A stretch of 64,000 nucleotides of DNA, from positions 992,001 through 1,056,000 of the forward strand of contig CP029202.1 in NCBI GenBank assembly GCA_005222125.1, written 5' to 3'. Below, piece by piece: positions 12,424 through 22,780 of the stretch; position 1 is the stretch's first letter; every line of letters begins with the position of its first letter. The DNA comes from Spiroplasma melliferum (GTDB lineage Bacteria; Bacillota_I; Bacilli_A; Mycoplasmatales; Mycoplasmataceae). The translations under genes were made by a program, and so were the position numbers. The notes under the pieces are model-generated. The model ran no database searches. It was not told where the DNA came from and saw only the letters and a program-made list of their open reading frames with translations.

Positions 12424-13299
12424 TTAATTCTGAATTTGATATTTTAATTCATTTAATTCTCAAATATAATTCCCATTTTGGTCAGTGACTTTAAAATTAA
12501 ATTTTCCACTTTGATTAACTTTACTAGTATCTAACTGATCAAAATGAAAAGCAATTTTATTTTTTAAATAAGAATATAACTTATCAATATTTTCAATTGT
12601 TTTAATATTACTAATTTTAAAATTATTTGAATCACTATAAACATTTGTTAACCATAATTTAATAATTTCTTCTGTTGTCATATTTTGTTTAAAAGTAAAA
12701 GTTGGATGATTCTGAATATAATTAATTAAGTATTCTTGCAAGTCTTTGTTAAGTTCATAACTTCAAAAAACATTTGAATTTAAATTAATTGTTAAATAAT
12801 AAATTGTTGTTAAAAAATGGTTACCATCTAAAGTATATTCTTCCATTGTTGTTTGCCCCGTAGTATAAGTATACTCGGTTGTATCATGAATTAACGAAAA
12901 CAAAATAAAATCACGATATAACTGGTCAGGTGTTGGTAAATATGTTGGCATAGCTGCAATATATGTTTTAAATAAAACATTAGCCGTTGGTAACTCAAAT
13001 GCTGGAACATTTGAAGGATTATTAAAATTATAATTAATAATTGGTCATAAAGTATGAGCTTCTCTTTCTTTTGTAAAAGTTGTAAAAATTGTATCATCAT
13101 CTTGATGTTTTACCAAATACTCGCCTTCGTCATTAATGGGTTGCAACATAAAATTTGCTAAAAACTTACTAACTGCTGGTTGCAATGTTGAATCTTGTGA
13201 TGGAATATAATATTGTTTTGGATAAGTACAACTAATAGTTAAGAGACTTGGAGTTATAAACATTATTATAGTTCCAAGAAGACTAAGTATTTTTTTCAT
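12424..13299 (-). CDS. Hypothetical lipoprotein (291 aa)
   Basis: Signal peptide MKKILSLLGTIIMFITPSLL ends at the lipobox LTISC (Cys 24), so it is membrane-anchored on the outside. The mature region is Tyr/Asn-rich with no known domain. Three TGA codons read as Trp rejoin pieces that look separate under the standard code. RBS AAAAGGAA before ATG. Monocistronic: terminator downstream, divergent spacing upstream. Confidence 0.8.
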
Positions 13300-13351
13300 C
13301 GAATCATTCCTTTTGATAAACTTTCTTTTAAATTATAACAAAAAATAGCAA

Positions 13352-14173
13352 TTAAAAATTAAAATTATTTGGATCAGCTCCTAGTCTTACCTGTGGTAAA
13401 GCAAATAATGCTGTCATATCTTCATCATCTAACATAAAATCATCTAGCTCAGTATTAGCAATAATACGTTCCTTATGTGTTGATTTTGGAATAACAACAA
13501 TATTTTGTTGAATTGCTCATTTTAAACAGATTTGGGCAGGATTTTTCTGGTGTTTTTCTGCAATTTTAAGAACAGTTGAATTTGTCATACATTGTCCTTG
13601 CATTAAAGTTGCTCATGATTCAATAATAATGTTGTTTTCTTGACAAAACTTAACAACATCGGTGTTATTTAAACCAGGATGAAGTTCAACTTGATTAACC
13701 ATTGGTTTTATTTCACTAATTGCCATTAACTCTTGTAAATGAGAAACTTCAAAGTTGCTAACCCCAATTGCTCGAATTTTTTTTGCTCCATAAGCTGTTT
13801 CTAACGCACGGAAACATTCATTTCGATCGGCAGTTGGTCAATGAACTAAACATAAATCTAAATAATCAGTATCTAACCGTTTTAGTATGTTATCGATTTC
13901 TTGTAATGCCGCATCATACTTATGATTAGCATTTCAAATTTTACTTGTTAAAAAGATTTCTTTTCGTGGAACACCACTATCTTTGATTGCCTTGCCAATT
14001 AATTCTTCATTTCCATAGATTTGAGCGGTATCAATATGACGATAACCATTTTGTAATGCTGTAATAATAGCTTGATAAACTTCATGCTCATCAGTCATTT
14101 TATACGTTCCTAAACCAATTAATGGGATTTCAACACCATTGAAAAGTTTTAATTTTGTTGTCAGTGCTTTCAT
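13352..14173 (-). CDS. Aldo/keto reductase
   Basis: 273 aa, usual size. NADPH-binding TIM barrel: GLGTYKM near residue 20, the catalytic Asp/Tyr in HIDTAQIYGNE, Lys in FLTSKIW, His in LVHWPT, and the C-terminal IPKSTHKERI cofactor loop. It belongs to the 2,5-diketo-gluconate reductase-like group that reduces aldehydes and methylglyoxal. The substrate cannot be told. Single gene; RBS GGAAAGGAAG before ATG. Confidence 0.92.
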
Positions 14174-14284
14174 TTTTATACTTCCTTTCCTTTTGTTGGC
14201 CTTTGTATAATTATAACTTTAATTAAAATCAATAACAAGAAAAACAAACCTAAAGTGCTTTCAATGGTTAATTCAAAATTTATT

Positions 14285-14312
14285 AAAAATATCTTATTTC
14301 TAAGATATTTTT
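14285..14312 (-). terminator. Terminator downstream of rmuC
   Basis: AAAAATATCTTA-TTTC-TAAGATATTTTT, directly after the rmuC stop at 14331 on the minus strand; T-rich on both sides. Confidence 0.75.
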
Positions 14313-14330
14313 CTTTCATAGTTATTTGTT

Positions 14331-15494
14331 TTAATCTACTGGTTGTTCTAATTGTTGTTCATTTAAAATTTTTTGATATTGAATATGAATCTTATTATGT
14401 GTGGTATTTAATTGTTCAATACTAGTATTAAATTTTACAAAATTTTTCGTAAACTCTTGTCAACGTTCAACCCAACGCTCAAATTCGCCTTTTATTTTTA
14501 ATAAATTAGTTTTAATAGCCTCAATATTTTGGTTAAAAGCAACTTCCCGCATATGTTTTTCTAAAACAAATAAAATTGCTGATAATGTTGTTGGTGAAGT
14601 AACTCATACACGTTTTTTAAATGCAAAAGTAATAATATCGTCTGGAAATTGGCCATAAATAAATGCAAATAAATCTTCGGAAGGAACAAACATAATTGCA
14701 CTTGAAATTTCATTTTCAAGATTAATATATTTAGCAACTTCATTAATTCGGTCTTTTAAATCTTGTTTAAAAAGATTTAAATATTTATTTTTAATTGTTG
14801 TATCACTTACTTCTAAGTATTTGTTATAGTTTGATAATGGAAATTTTGCATCAATAGCAATATTTTCTTTTGCTCCCCCAGTTTTAACTAATGCATCAAC
14901 AACAGTTCCTGTTGGCAATTTATATTGGCGCTCTCATCCTTGATGTCCTTCTCCATACATATCACTTAAAACTTTTTCTAATAAATATTCACCTAAATTA
15001 CCACGTTTCTTATTATTTAAGAAGATATCATTTAAAGTCTTAACTTTTGTTTCAACTTCTTTTAATGTTGTCGTTGATTCTTTTAAAACTTTTAAATTTG
15101 ATAAAACATCAGTAAAAGACTTTGAAATAATTTCACCTTGATGGCTTAAATTATTTTTTAAATCCGTATCTTGCTTTGACAAGTTATTTTTAAAATTATT
15201 TAATCCTTCGTTTAAAATCGCTAAGTTTCGATTAAATTCAGTATCATTTTTAACTGAATTTGTTTGAAATTCACTAATTAAAGTTAATAATTCCCTTTTT
15301 TGTTCAGAAAGTTGATTTTGCAATCCTAATCCTTGTTTCTCTAATAATTCTTTTGATGCTTGAATGTCTTTCTGTAATAATGCTGAATCATTATTTACAA
15401 GTGGTTTTTTATGTGTTTTTACTAAATAAATTATTAGAAAACTAACTAAAATAACTAAGATAATTCCTAGTAAAACATATGAAATTGTTGTCAT
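14331..15494 (-). CDS. rmuC: DNA recombination protein RmuC family
   Basis: 387 aa. N-terminal membrane helix (residues 6-25), a long coiled coil (about 45-150: Lys/Glu/Gln-rich heptads), then the RmuC nuclease-like domain: KRGNLGEYLLEKVL, DALVKTGG, IAIDAKFPLSNY, MFVPSEDLFAF. Family members limit recombination at inverted repeats and may cut DNA. Its presence in a genome loaded with inverted viral repeats is worth noting. TGA codons encode Trp in the WERQYKLP and VWVTSP segments. Confidence 0.9.
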
Positions 15495-15566
15495 TGTATT
15501 CCCCCTAAATATTTTAATGTTCTATTTTATTCCGCAATAATTTTAATTATAGCCTGTTCAAACAAA

Positions 15567-15599
15567 AAAATAAACTCATTAATCTTATGAGTTTATTTT
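15567..15599 (-). terminator. Terminator of the 380-aa lipoprotein gene
   Basis: AAAATAAACTCAT-7 nt-ATGAGTTTATTTT immediately after the stop codon at 15603; U-rich on exit. Confidence 0.8.
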
Positions 15600-15602
15600 C
15601 TT

Positions 15603-16745
15603 TTATTCAAATGTAACATCTAATTTATAAGCTGGGATTTTTGTCATTATAGAAGCTAACATATCAGAAGCAGCTAGAATTTTTGACCCTGGTTTAGCTT
15701 CAACAATTGCTCCTTTGCCATCTTCATTAAAAGTTACTCAAAGTTCATTATATCAAATTTCATTATACTGATCAGCAAATTCTTTTCCTAACAACTTGGC
15801 AACAAGATCATAACGAAGTTTGTTTTCAGTTTCTTTTGTATAAGTTTCATTTAATTTAACCGGGATTAGATTTTTCGTTGGTTTAATATTATCTTGCGTT
15901 AAAAACTTCCGTGGTGTTGTTGTATTAACTTTAAAGTTGGCAGTTAGTGTTGAACGATTAATAACATGCTCAACCTTAGTTGTAATTTTTAAAGTACCTT
16001 CCCCATTTTCTTGATTAATTGATAAGTCAATGCCACCGTCTAATGCTCCCATCATCGCTTTTAACATTGCATCTTTATATAAACTTGCAAACCGATTACG
16101 ATCTCCAACAAACTCCATAATGGCTGCTGTCATATTCATAGTTGTACCTTCAGGATTTTTCTTATAATCTGCTCAGACTGCAGCATCAATATAAATATCA
16201 CCAATATTTTCCAATGGAAATGCCTGCGAAAATGTAATTGGTTCATTAATAATTTCAACTGGTGAACCAGTAAAATTACCACCTGGTTTTGGTGCAATTA
16301 CTCATTGACTAATTTCTTGATCAAAGTTTACTTCAACATCTGAAAAAGTAAAATTTGTTCCATTTAAACTATTAATAACAGTTAATACTTCATCTACGGT
16401 TAATTTTTTCCCAGAACCATTATCATATGGCAATGAAGTAACAGTAATCATTTTATTAATATCATTTGTTGTTCATTTTAAATCAACTTTTTTTGTTAAA
16501 AATGGGCGATTTGGAGCATCTGGCATAAAACGAATAGTTGCTGTTTTCATCCCTGGTGCTAAATCAACATCTAAGTTATCAACATCATAACCTGCTTTTT
16601 TTAAATTTGCCTTAATACTACCAACAGTTGGTACTCCTGTCGTATCAATTTCACCCCCAGTTTGAGGACTACGACATGCAACTGCCGTACCAATAATTGG
16701 GGTTGATACTGATATTGATGCTAAAATCATCATTAATTTTTTCAT
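15603..16745 (-). CDS. Hypothetical lipoprotein (380 aa)
   Basis: Signal peptide MKKLMMILASISVSTPIIG with lipobox TAVAC (Cys 24). The start at 16745 is preferred over 16772 because AAAGGAG precedes it. The mature part opens with a segment (GVPTVGSIKANLKKAGYDVD) resembling the small repeated domain seen in many Spiroplasma lipoproteins such as spiralin, where Lys/Val-rich modules are defined by a few conserved residues. That link is inference. The rest is a beta-rich region of unknown function. Confidence 0.8.
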
Positions 16746-16822
16746 TATTTTCTTCTCCTTTATTTTTTTCAATAATTTTTATTACATAGTTAATATTAAT
16801 TAATTTTAAAAAGATCACTTTA

Positions 16823-17545
16823 TTAAAATTTTAACAATAATAAATTTTTTGCTTGTGGTGGTGTCGTTTCCTTTTTGAAAAGTATTAACCGATATGTTTT
16901 AATAATATTTGCAATAATAAATGAAATAATAATTAGTTTTTTTAATAAAAAAATAACTAAAATATTAATTCGATACCGCATAAAAAGATACGGTTCTAAA
17001 ATATTTAAAAATAACGTTAAATTAAGAAACGGATTAAAATAAATTAAATCATTAATCTTATACCAATAAATTAAATAAATCCGCAATGTAACTAAAGCAA
17101 CAAAAAAGGTAATAATAAATAATCCATAAAAGAAATAAAACGAAATTAAAATTGCTTGATAAAGTTGAAAATAAAATTGTGTAAAACGACTAAGTAACCC
17201 TGTTATCGCAATATTTCAATAAATAGTATATGATAATCAAAAAATATTTGCTAATCATAATAAAATTACAATAACATTAACTTTTCAAATACTATCTCAT
17301 TGCAAGATGATCCGTTTATAATGCTTAAAATCACTTAAAATTTGGATTAAAACAGCTAAGAAAAATAAAAAAGCTCCCGTTATTAAAACAATATAAGTTA
17401 AATTTAATGAGATACTAACAAATGCCCAATTTGTATAATGTGAAACAAAATAAGGTAAAAATAACGAGATTCCGAAATATAAAATAAACAAAATAAAATA
17501 TATATTAAAAAATACTTGAAAATACTTTTTGAAATCTGTTCTCAT
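16823..17545 (-). CDS. Hypothetical integral membrane protein (240 aa)
   Basis: Five or six hydrophobic helices, rich in Phe, Tyr, Ile and Leu, with short basic loops and a Lys-rich C-terminal end (KKETTPPQAK). TGA codons read as Trp join the N- and C-terminal halves. ATG 17545 follows GTGGGTGATTAAA. No transporter or enzyme signature recognised. Confidence 0.65.
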
Positions 17546-17727
17546 TTTAATCACCCACATATATTTGCTTTTTATTTTGATTATATCCCTCGCTATATTT
17601 AATTAAAAACCCTATTGTGAACCAATAATTAAAGCAATTATAATTATCATCTTAATTATTAATAACATGTTCTGAATAATTATACCGTGAAAAGTTTTAA
17701 AATTAAAATTAAAATTTTATTTTTTAA

Positions 17728-17757
17728 TGTAAACTGTAATATGAAGTGCAACAAATC
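17728..17757 (+). repeat. Left terminal inverted repeat of the provirus
   Basis: Starts TGTAAACTGTAATATGAAGT and continues GCAACAAATC. It is followed by AAATCAACT...AGTTGATTT, a hairpin that could bury the AAAGGAG ribosome site of the first small ORF. The same left end, slightly diverged, starts the miniature element at 59207. Confidence 0.75.
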
Positions 17758-17782
17758 AACTCAGAAAGGAGTTGATTTTTTA

Positions 17783-17896
17783 ATGGAAAGAAAACATTAT
17801 TTTATTTTGCGGTCCTTAGTAACTAAGTATGGAAAAGATAATGTTATTAATACTGTTAATAAGATAGTAACTAATAATGTAAAAGAAGATGAATAA
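17783..17896 (+). CDS. Small ORF at the provirus left end (37 aa)
   Basis: Encodes MERKHYFILRSLVTKYGK..., basic and helical. An AGAAAGGAG site lies 11 nt upstream, inside a hairpin made with the flanking AATCAACT/AGTTGATT arms. The first nine codons are preserved in the 130-bp relic at 59207-59336, which argues for a functional or at least ancient element feature. It may be a small DNA-binding protein; that is a guess. Confidence 0.5.
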   Translation: MERKHYFILRSLVTKYGKDNVINTVNKIVTNNVKEDE

Positions 17897-17952
17897 ATTA
17901 TCCGCGTAATTTATTAGCGGTAATTTATTCAATATTGTTTATTTTGAGCGTA

Positions 17953-17974
17953 GCGAACACGCGAAGCGTGTCGC
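17953..17974. repeat. GC-rich hairpin upstream of the coat genes
   Basis: ACACGC-GAA-GCGTGT with extra outer GCG/CGC pairs, in an AT-rich background. It resembles the GCGGAGC-type stem-loops after the first provirus copy (2416-2432). Candidate replication, packaging or transcription signal. Confidence 0.55.
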
Positions 17975-18004
17975 GCGAGCTAAATTTCTAGGAGGAATTA
18001 AGTT

Positions 18005-18154
18005 ATGCCAGTATGGTTAACATGAATATTTAGTATTGTTATTATTTTAGGAATTCTTGCTTGAATTGGTTTATCAATTTATCAAAAAATTCGTCAAATT
18101 CAAGGAAAGAAAAAAGATAAAAAACAAATTAAAAATAAGGAGGATAAAGAATAA
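18005..18154 (+). CDS. Small single-helix virus membrane protein (49 aa)
   Basis: MPVWLTWIFSIVIILGILAW: one membrane helix at the N-terminus, then a strongly basic tail (about 14 Lys/Arg in 25 residues). TAGGAGG ribosome site. The stop overlaps the next start (TAATG). Small basic-tailed helices of this type are seen in capsid proteins of filamentous phages, the basic end facing DNA. Confidence 0.75.
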
Positions 18155-18402
18155 TGTTAGGTATGTATTTAACAACAGCTATTAATTTTCTAGCTGCAGA
18201 TACTCCTACTATTTCAGGTGGAATGGATTCTATTTGAACTGGATTGGGTAATGCGATGATGAAAGTTAAAGACGCTGTTTATGCTGTGTTACCACAATTA
18301 ATGACCTTTTTAGGTGATGCGTGAATTATTTTGATTCCGTTTGGAATTTGAGTAATTATTAAAATATTAAACTTTTTCCGTGTTATGGTTAAAGGATTTT
18401 AA
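18154..18402 (+). CDS. Probable major coat protein of the plectrovirus
   Basis: 82 aa. A leader-like hydrophobic start (MLGMYLTTAINFLAADTP) precedes an amphipathic middle, a hydrophobic helix (about 54-72: AWIILIPFGIWVIIKIL) and a short basic end (FFRVMVKGF). This is the classic plan of an inovirus-type major coat protein made as a precursor with cleavage perhaps after LAA. It is coupled to the previous gene and followed by a long non-coding region. Assignment by architecture and position. Confidence 0.7.
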
Positions 18403-18994
18403 TATTTATTATAATCGATCATATATCTTAGCTATGGCACACTAGCTTTTATGTGAATTGAATAAATAATTTTGTTGTTTATTTTTGCACTATACACTGT
18501 CTACAAATTTATTTTTAAATAAATTTAATTATTTTGGTTATTATTGATAATGTTAACAAGATGAAAAATCCTGTTGTGGAAATAAATATGACTATATCGC
18601 CAATAGTAGTTACATTTATATTGTTTATTGTTCATAATATTGAGTCTATTATGAAAAATATTTTTTTAGTAGGATTTAATAGAAATAAGAATATTTCTAT
18701 TAAAGGTCATAATAATAACAGTTTTGAACCAAAAATTTTTATAATATTTTTTATAAATACACCTATTTTCTTTTAAAAACTTGTAGGCAGTATATAGTGT
18801 AAAAATATCAACTTAATTATAAACATATAATTTTATATTTTAATAGCTATTAGTTAAAACTAAGTAGTATTTTTCAGTGTGCCAATTTGTATTTTTGTTT
18901 TTTATTACATTGTTTATTAACATTGTTTATTTAACAATACTAAGTTACATTAATACAACATTGGTTATTACAGTAAATGTTAAGGAGTATTTAT
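18403..18994. promoter_or_regulatory. Large intergenic region with nested inverted repeats (candidate virus origin)
   Basis: No convincing gene in 590 bp. The arms 18481-18506 and 18781-18806 are a 26-bp inverted repeat with three mismatches (ATTTTTGCACTATACACTGT... versus its complement). An outer GGCACACT (18436-18443) pairs with AGTGTGCC (18876-18883). An open frame at 18534-18776 has no ATG near its start and no ribosome site. The layout suits a ssDNA virus origin or packaging signal; a promoter and TAAGGAG site for the next gene lie at the right end. Confidence 0.55.
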
Positions 18995-19426
18995 ATGAAA
19001 AAAATTATAGATAGTATCGAACAAGTAATTTCATTTTGTGGTCAAGATTTTGCAAAGTGGCCTAATAATATGGCACCTGATGTTTTAAAAGCAACTTATG
19101 AAATGTTAAAAGAATATCAAGAACGATTAAATCATCATGAAGTGGATGAAATATTTTCTGAAAGTGATCGTGAACAAATTTTAGAAAAAGTAAAAAGTTT
19201 TTATGAAAATAAACTTGATGAAAAAGATAATCATATAACTTTTTTAGAAAATACTATATCAAGTGAAATTGTATTAAGAGATGAATTAATTGAAAAATTA
19301 AAACAAAATCAATTAAAGAAAAGTGATTTTGTATATATTCAAGGGAAATCATTAATTATTGGAACAGAAGGTGCTTATGTTATAAAATCTGAATTCAAAG
19401 AAAAAATAGAAAGTTTAGAGGATTAA
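18995..19426 (+). CDS. Plectrovirus coiled-coil protein (143 aa)
   Basis: Acidic, largely helical, with a coiled coil across about residues 40-115 (REQILEKVKSFYENKLDEK...). AAGGAG ribosome site. It heads a compact run of early-type genes reaching to the methylase, with 2-nt gaps or overlaps. No domain recognised; the place suggests a DNA-replication accessory or regulatory protein. Confidence 0.65.
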   Translation: MKKIIDSIEQVISFCGQDFAKWPNNMAPDVLKATYEMLKEYQERLNHHEVDEIFSESDREQILEKVKSFYENKLDEKDNHITFLENTISSEIVLRDELIEKLKQNQLKKSDFVYIQGKSLIIGTEGAYVIKSEFKEKIESLED

Positions 19427-19428
19427 AC

Positions 19429-19659
19429 ATGGATAAAATAAATGATATTGAAAAATGTATGACACCAGGTGGAAATGTAAAAGAAATTGAAATTAATTCC
19501 AAATGTTTACATCATACACGAATTATTACAAAGGATTATCAAAAGAAACAAATTTTAGATCGATGTGCTAATTGCAATCATCGTAATGGAATATGAACAC
19601 CTAGTTCAGTAGGATGAGAATCACTTTGTCAATTAATGATGTGGCAACCGGAGGAATAA
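19429..19659 (+). CDS. Small Cys/His-rich plectrovirus protein (76 aa)
   Basis: Contains KCLHH (about residues 26-30) and RCANCNH (45-51), a pattern that could bind zinc as a ribbon. TGA codons give Trp in GIWTPSSVGWES. Sits 2 nt after the previous gene. Likely a nucleic-acid-binding or regulatory protein; no family recognised. Confidence 0.6.
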
Positions 19660-19661
19660 TT

Positions 19662-19829
19662 ATGCAAGATTTATTAGATGTAATTAAAATGAAGATTAAG
19701 ACAATGCAAGCTACTTTAGTTCAGTTGAATGAATATGAAATTCATCATGAATCAATAAATATTATTCGAAAAGAAATGAGTTTTTATCAGCATGTTGCAG
19801 AACAGTTAGAAAGTAATATTACGCAATAG
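19662..19829 (+). CDS. Small helical protein (55 aa)
   Basis: Acidic-basic mixed helix (MQDLLDVIKMKIKTMQATLV...). GGAGGAATA site just upstream, inside the end of the previous gene. The next gene begins 3 nt after its stop. Unknown role in the early gene run. Confidence 0.6.
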   Translation: MQDLLDVIKMKIKTMQATLVQLNEYEIHHESINIIRKEMSFYQHVAEQLESNITQ

Positions 19830-19832
19830 TTT

Positions 19833-20636
19833 ATGCAATTTTTAAGCCCTTTATCATGAGTGGGCGGAAAAACTAAAGCCGATAAATTTATATCTTCTTT
19901 TTTTCCCAATAAAATAAAAAGATATGTAGAATTATTTGCTGGTTCAGCTGCGATTGGTTTACGTTTAATGTTTAATGACAAAGTAGATGAAGTAATATTA
20001 AATGATATTAATTCTGATTTAATGACTTTTTGAAATGATGTAAAAACGAATAATATTGTTAATAAATATCCTAAATTTAATTCTGTTGAAGAAGCTAAAA
20101 ATATTTATAATTTACTACCTAAATTTGGTAAAAAAGGTTGAGAAACTTTGTTTCAAAATCGTTTAGGTTGAAGTGGTCGTGAAAATACTACTTTTTCAAT
20201 TACACGTTATGAATTAAAATATTATGATTGTTTAGAACGTGTTAAATTATGTGAATATTTACTAAATAAATATAATGCAATTTTAGAAAATAAAAATTAT
20301 TTTGAAATTATTAAAATTTATGATGATAAGAATACTGTTTTTTATTTAGATCCGCCTTATTATATTGCAAATATTTCTGCCATGTATAAACATTATAAAT
20401 TTGATTATGAAGAATTATTATATTGTTTGAAAAATATAAAAGGAAAATTTATTTTAAGTTTAAATAATTGTGAATATATTAAAAATTTGTTTAGTAATTT
20501 TTTTCAAATTGAATGAGAAAAAATTTATGATATGAAACATAAAAATAAATTAATTGAATTAGGCCAAGAATTATTAATTATGAATTTTAAACCAAATATT
20601 TCTGAACAACTTAAACTTTTTAAGGAGTGTGATTAA
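19833..20636 (+). CDS. dam: DNA adenine N6-methyltransferase, Dam / D12 class, provirus-encoded
   Basis: 267 aa, usual length of the class. Motif order fits D12 enzymes: N-terminal SPLSWVGGK(T), SAM-binding ELFAGSAAIGL (about residues 33-43), catalytic DPPYY (about 172-176), with Asn in LSLNNCEY downstream. It would methylate adenine, probably in a short palindrome such as GATC, protecting viral DNA from host restriction or marking it. Target specificity cannot be read from sequence. Several TGA-Trp codons show adaptation to the spiroplasma code. No restriction partner is encoded nearby. Confidence 0.9.
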
Positions 20637-20638
20637 TT

Positions 20639-20803
20639 ATGTTAGGAATTTGAATATTTTTTATTAAACGTAAATGTCAAATTTGTCATTCTATTTTGAA
20701 TAAAAAATTTGTTGGTAGTTTGTATTTTAAGTTAAATGTTTGTTCTATGCAGTGTAACCGAAAGCGAGTTGATTTGAATAATGTATCAGAAACCAAGTTA
20801 TAA
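20639..20803 (+). CDS. Small Cys-rich virus protein (54 aa)
   Basis: Has CQICHS (about residues 13-18) and VCSMQCNRKR (about 34-43), so two CxxC-type pairs spaced as in a zinc finger. Starts 2 nt after the methylase stop and overlaps the next gene by 23 nt. Probably a small zinc-binding DNA or RNA protein. Confidence 0.6.
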
Positions 20804-20966
20804 AAGTGGTCCTAATCCGCCATTGTGTAAATATAATACTATAAAAGTTATTGATATAGAATGATTTATTGGTTATAACGGTTTTCAATCTTTTCGTAGA
20901 ATAATTGAAAGTAAATGGTTTGCTGGTATTGATACTAGTAAAAATGAGTTATATATGTGAAAGTAA
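20781..20966 (+). CDS. Small hypothetical virus protein (61 aa)
   Basis: Begins MYQKPSYKSGPNPP; contains Trp at three sites, two from TGA. Overlaps the preceding gene in another frame. No family recognised. Confidence 0.5.
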
Positions 20967-20975
20967 GGTGTTTTT

Positions 20976-21410
20976 ATGAGTTTTTATAAGAAGAATATTA
21001 ACGTAAAAAATTATTTTATTCGAAGAGAATTTATAGTTTTTCAGACTGATAAAGCTTCATTTATAAATTTGCCTAATCACAATAAACATATTGGTTTTTG
21101 ATTGAATAATAAATTTATTTATTTTAGTGAAAAACATTCTGATCAAGTAGCTATTGGTTTAATTTATGATAATTCTTATCCTATTGTGAAATATAATGAA
21201 AATTTAAAACGTCATGTATGAAAATATTTAACCGGAACAGAATTAATCAATTTGTATAATCAATATAAACAAAATTATTTTATACAAATGAAAAAAGCAT
21301 TATTCCCTGGTGAACCTCAAAAAGTAAAAACAAATAACAATAATAATTTAACAAATTGAAGCACTGAAAAAGAACAAGAATTAATTAATGATTTGAAAGA
21401 TTTAAATTAA
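20976..21410 (+). CDS. Conserved-type plectrovirus protein (144 aa)
   Basis: Soluble, basic, predicted mixed alpha/beta in the first 100 residues, then an Asn-rich linker and an acidic end ([14 protein letters not shown]). An acidic C-terminal tail after a beta-rich body is the layout of many ssDNA-binding proteins, which this kind of virus needs; that is inference only. Its stop abuts the next ATG. Confidence 0.6.
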
Positions 21411-21560
21411 ATGAGTTTATATGATTATTGAGTTCAATTTGTTAGTTATATTTTTGGTTCAAATGCTCCCGAAGTTTTATATGTTATATCGTTTGTATTA
21501 TTTATAGTCTTATTTTTTGGTATGTTTTTTAAAATCATTCAAAAAATGTGAAGCTTTTAA
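21411..21560 (+). CDS. Small membrane protein (49 aa)
   Basis: A single helix (about residues 20-41: VLYVISFVLFIVLFFGMFF) flanked by short polar ends. Follows the previous stop without a gap. Likely a minor virion or assembly protein. Confidence 0.65.
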
Positions 21561-21563
21561 ATT

Positions 21564-21767
21564 ATGGCAAAAGATTGAGAAAAATTAAAAGAGTTTTTTA
21601 TTCATGTATTTTTATTTATTGATAAATCTAACGTTGAAAGTATTACAACTTGGAATTTAACTCAAAATGAATATTTAACTCTTATGATTGGCATTTGAAT
21701 TGTTATTTTATTTTTAACTTGGTTTTTATTGTGGATGGTTTTCAAAATAGTTAGTTGTTTTAAATAA
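21564..21767 (+). CDS. Small membrane protein (67 aa)
   Basis: Amphipathic N-terminal half, then a membrane helix rich in Trp (LMIGIWIVILFLTWFLLWMV). Overlaps the next start by one base (TAATG). Likely a minor coat or assembly protein. Confidence 0.65.
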
Positions 21768-22780
21768 TGAAAAAGTTTATATTTTTTCTAAAAAATTATT
21801 GTTATATTAGCGGTTCAATGCTTTTGTTTAGTTTAGTTGATTTATTATTTTGAATTATTTCGTTAAATTATACCGGCTTAGTTTTTTGATTATTATTTGC
21901 TTTGCAATGTGTTTATTTTCTTTGGTGATTATGAAAAAATATTTTTTATCAGTTAAATGCTTTTCGTTTAGTAAATTTTGTTTGAGATAACCCTTTGTCA
22001 GTTATTATTGGTAAATTAGGAACAGGGAAAACATTACTTTTAACTTATTTGTCAGAAACAATAAAATTATTAACAGATAAGATTTATAGTAATTATCCAT
22101 TAGAAGATGATAAAGTTAAAGTTTTAACATTTAAAAATTTAGACTTTACTGATCGAACAAAACCAGTTCCTCCAGATGACAGTTTAATTTTGTTTGATGA
22201 AAGTTTTTTATATATTGACGGAACTAGTCCGCATGACGAAAAAGTAACTCATCGTGGTAAAATTCCTTGAATAGTCTTGGCAAGACATTTTGGGCATCGT
22301 GCTTTGTTTACGGCTCAGCGTGAAGGAATGCTTTGAAACAATATTCGTCAATTAGCTAGTGGAATTATTATTCCTATTTCATTAAAAAAACCAATTGTTA
22401 AAAAAGGATTTAATTTTTTTAATAGATTCTTTATTATGCGAATTGGTATTTTTCAAGATATTACTGATTATGAAATTTGAAAAACCGAGTCTGTCAAACG
22501 TACAGCCGAAGGTAAACGTGCAAAACATAGATCTGATGTTGGATTAGGAATTCGGTTTTTTAAAATAATTATCCCATTAGAAATCGCCCAAAAGTATGAA
22601 AGTAAATGATTATCATTTGTTCGTGAACTAAAAAATGATGATGTGCCTGTTACTAAAGAGTACTATTGAACACAACTTAAAGATTTAACAATAAAAGAAC
22701 GTTTAGAATTATTATACATTGATATTTTAAAGAAAAATTTAAAACCTAAAAAAGAAAAAGGAAGTGGTAAAGATGATTAA
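21767..22780 (+). CDS. Zot-like assembly ATPase of plectrovirus
   Basis: 337 aa. Two N-terminal hydrophobic segments (about residues 14-60), then a P-loop GKLGTGKT (about 80-87) and a Walker B-like LILFDES (about 142-148). This is the zonula occludens toxin/gpI family: a membrane ATPase that extrudes filamentous virions. At least eight TGA-Trp codons. The final codons overlap the next gene's ATG (22773), as in the copy at 1-399. Confidence 0.88.

Noticed and set aside
18534-18776. 80-codon open frame between coat gene and the 143-aa gene
   Set aside because: Begins with a TTG lacking any ribosome site and lies fully within inverted-repeat arms; low-complexity AT-rich DNA gives such frames by chance.
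22741-22780. Possible frameshift fusing the Zot-like ATPase with the next gene
   Set aside because: Recounting the A-run shows the ATPase frame reaches its TAA at 22778-22780; the two genes simply overlap by 8 nt, as in the first copy.
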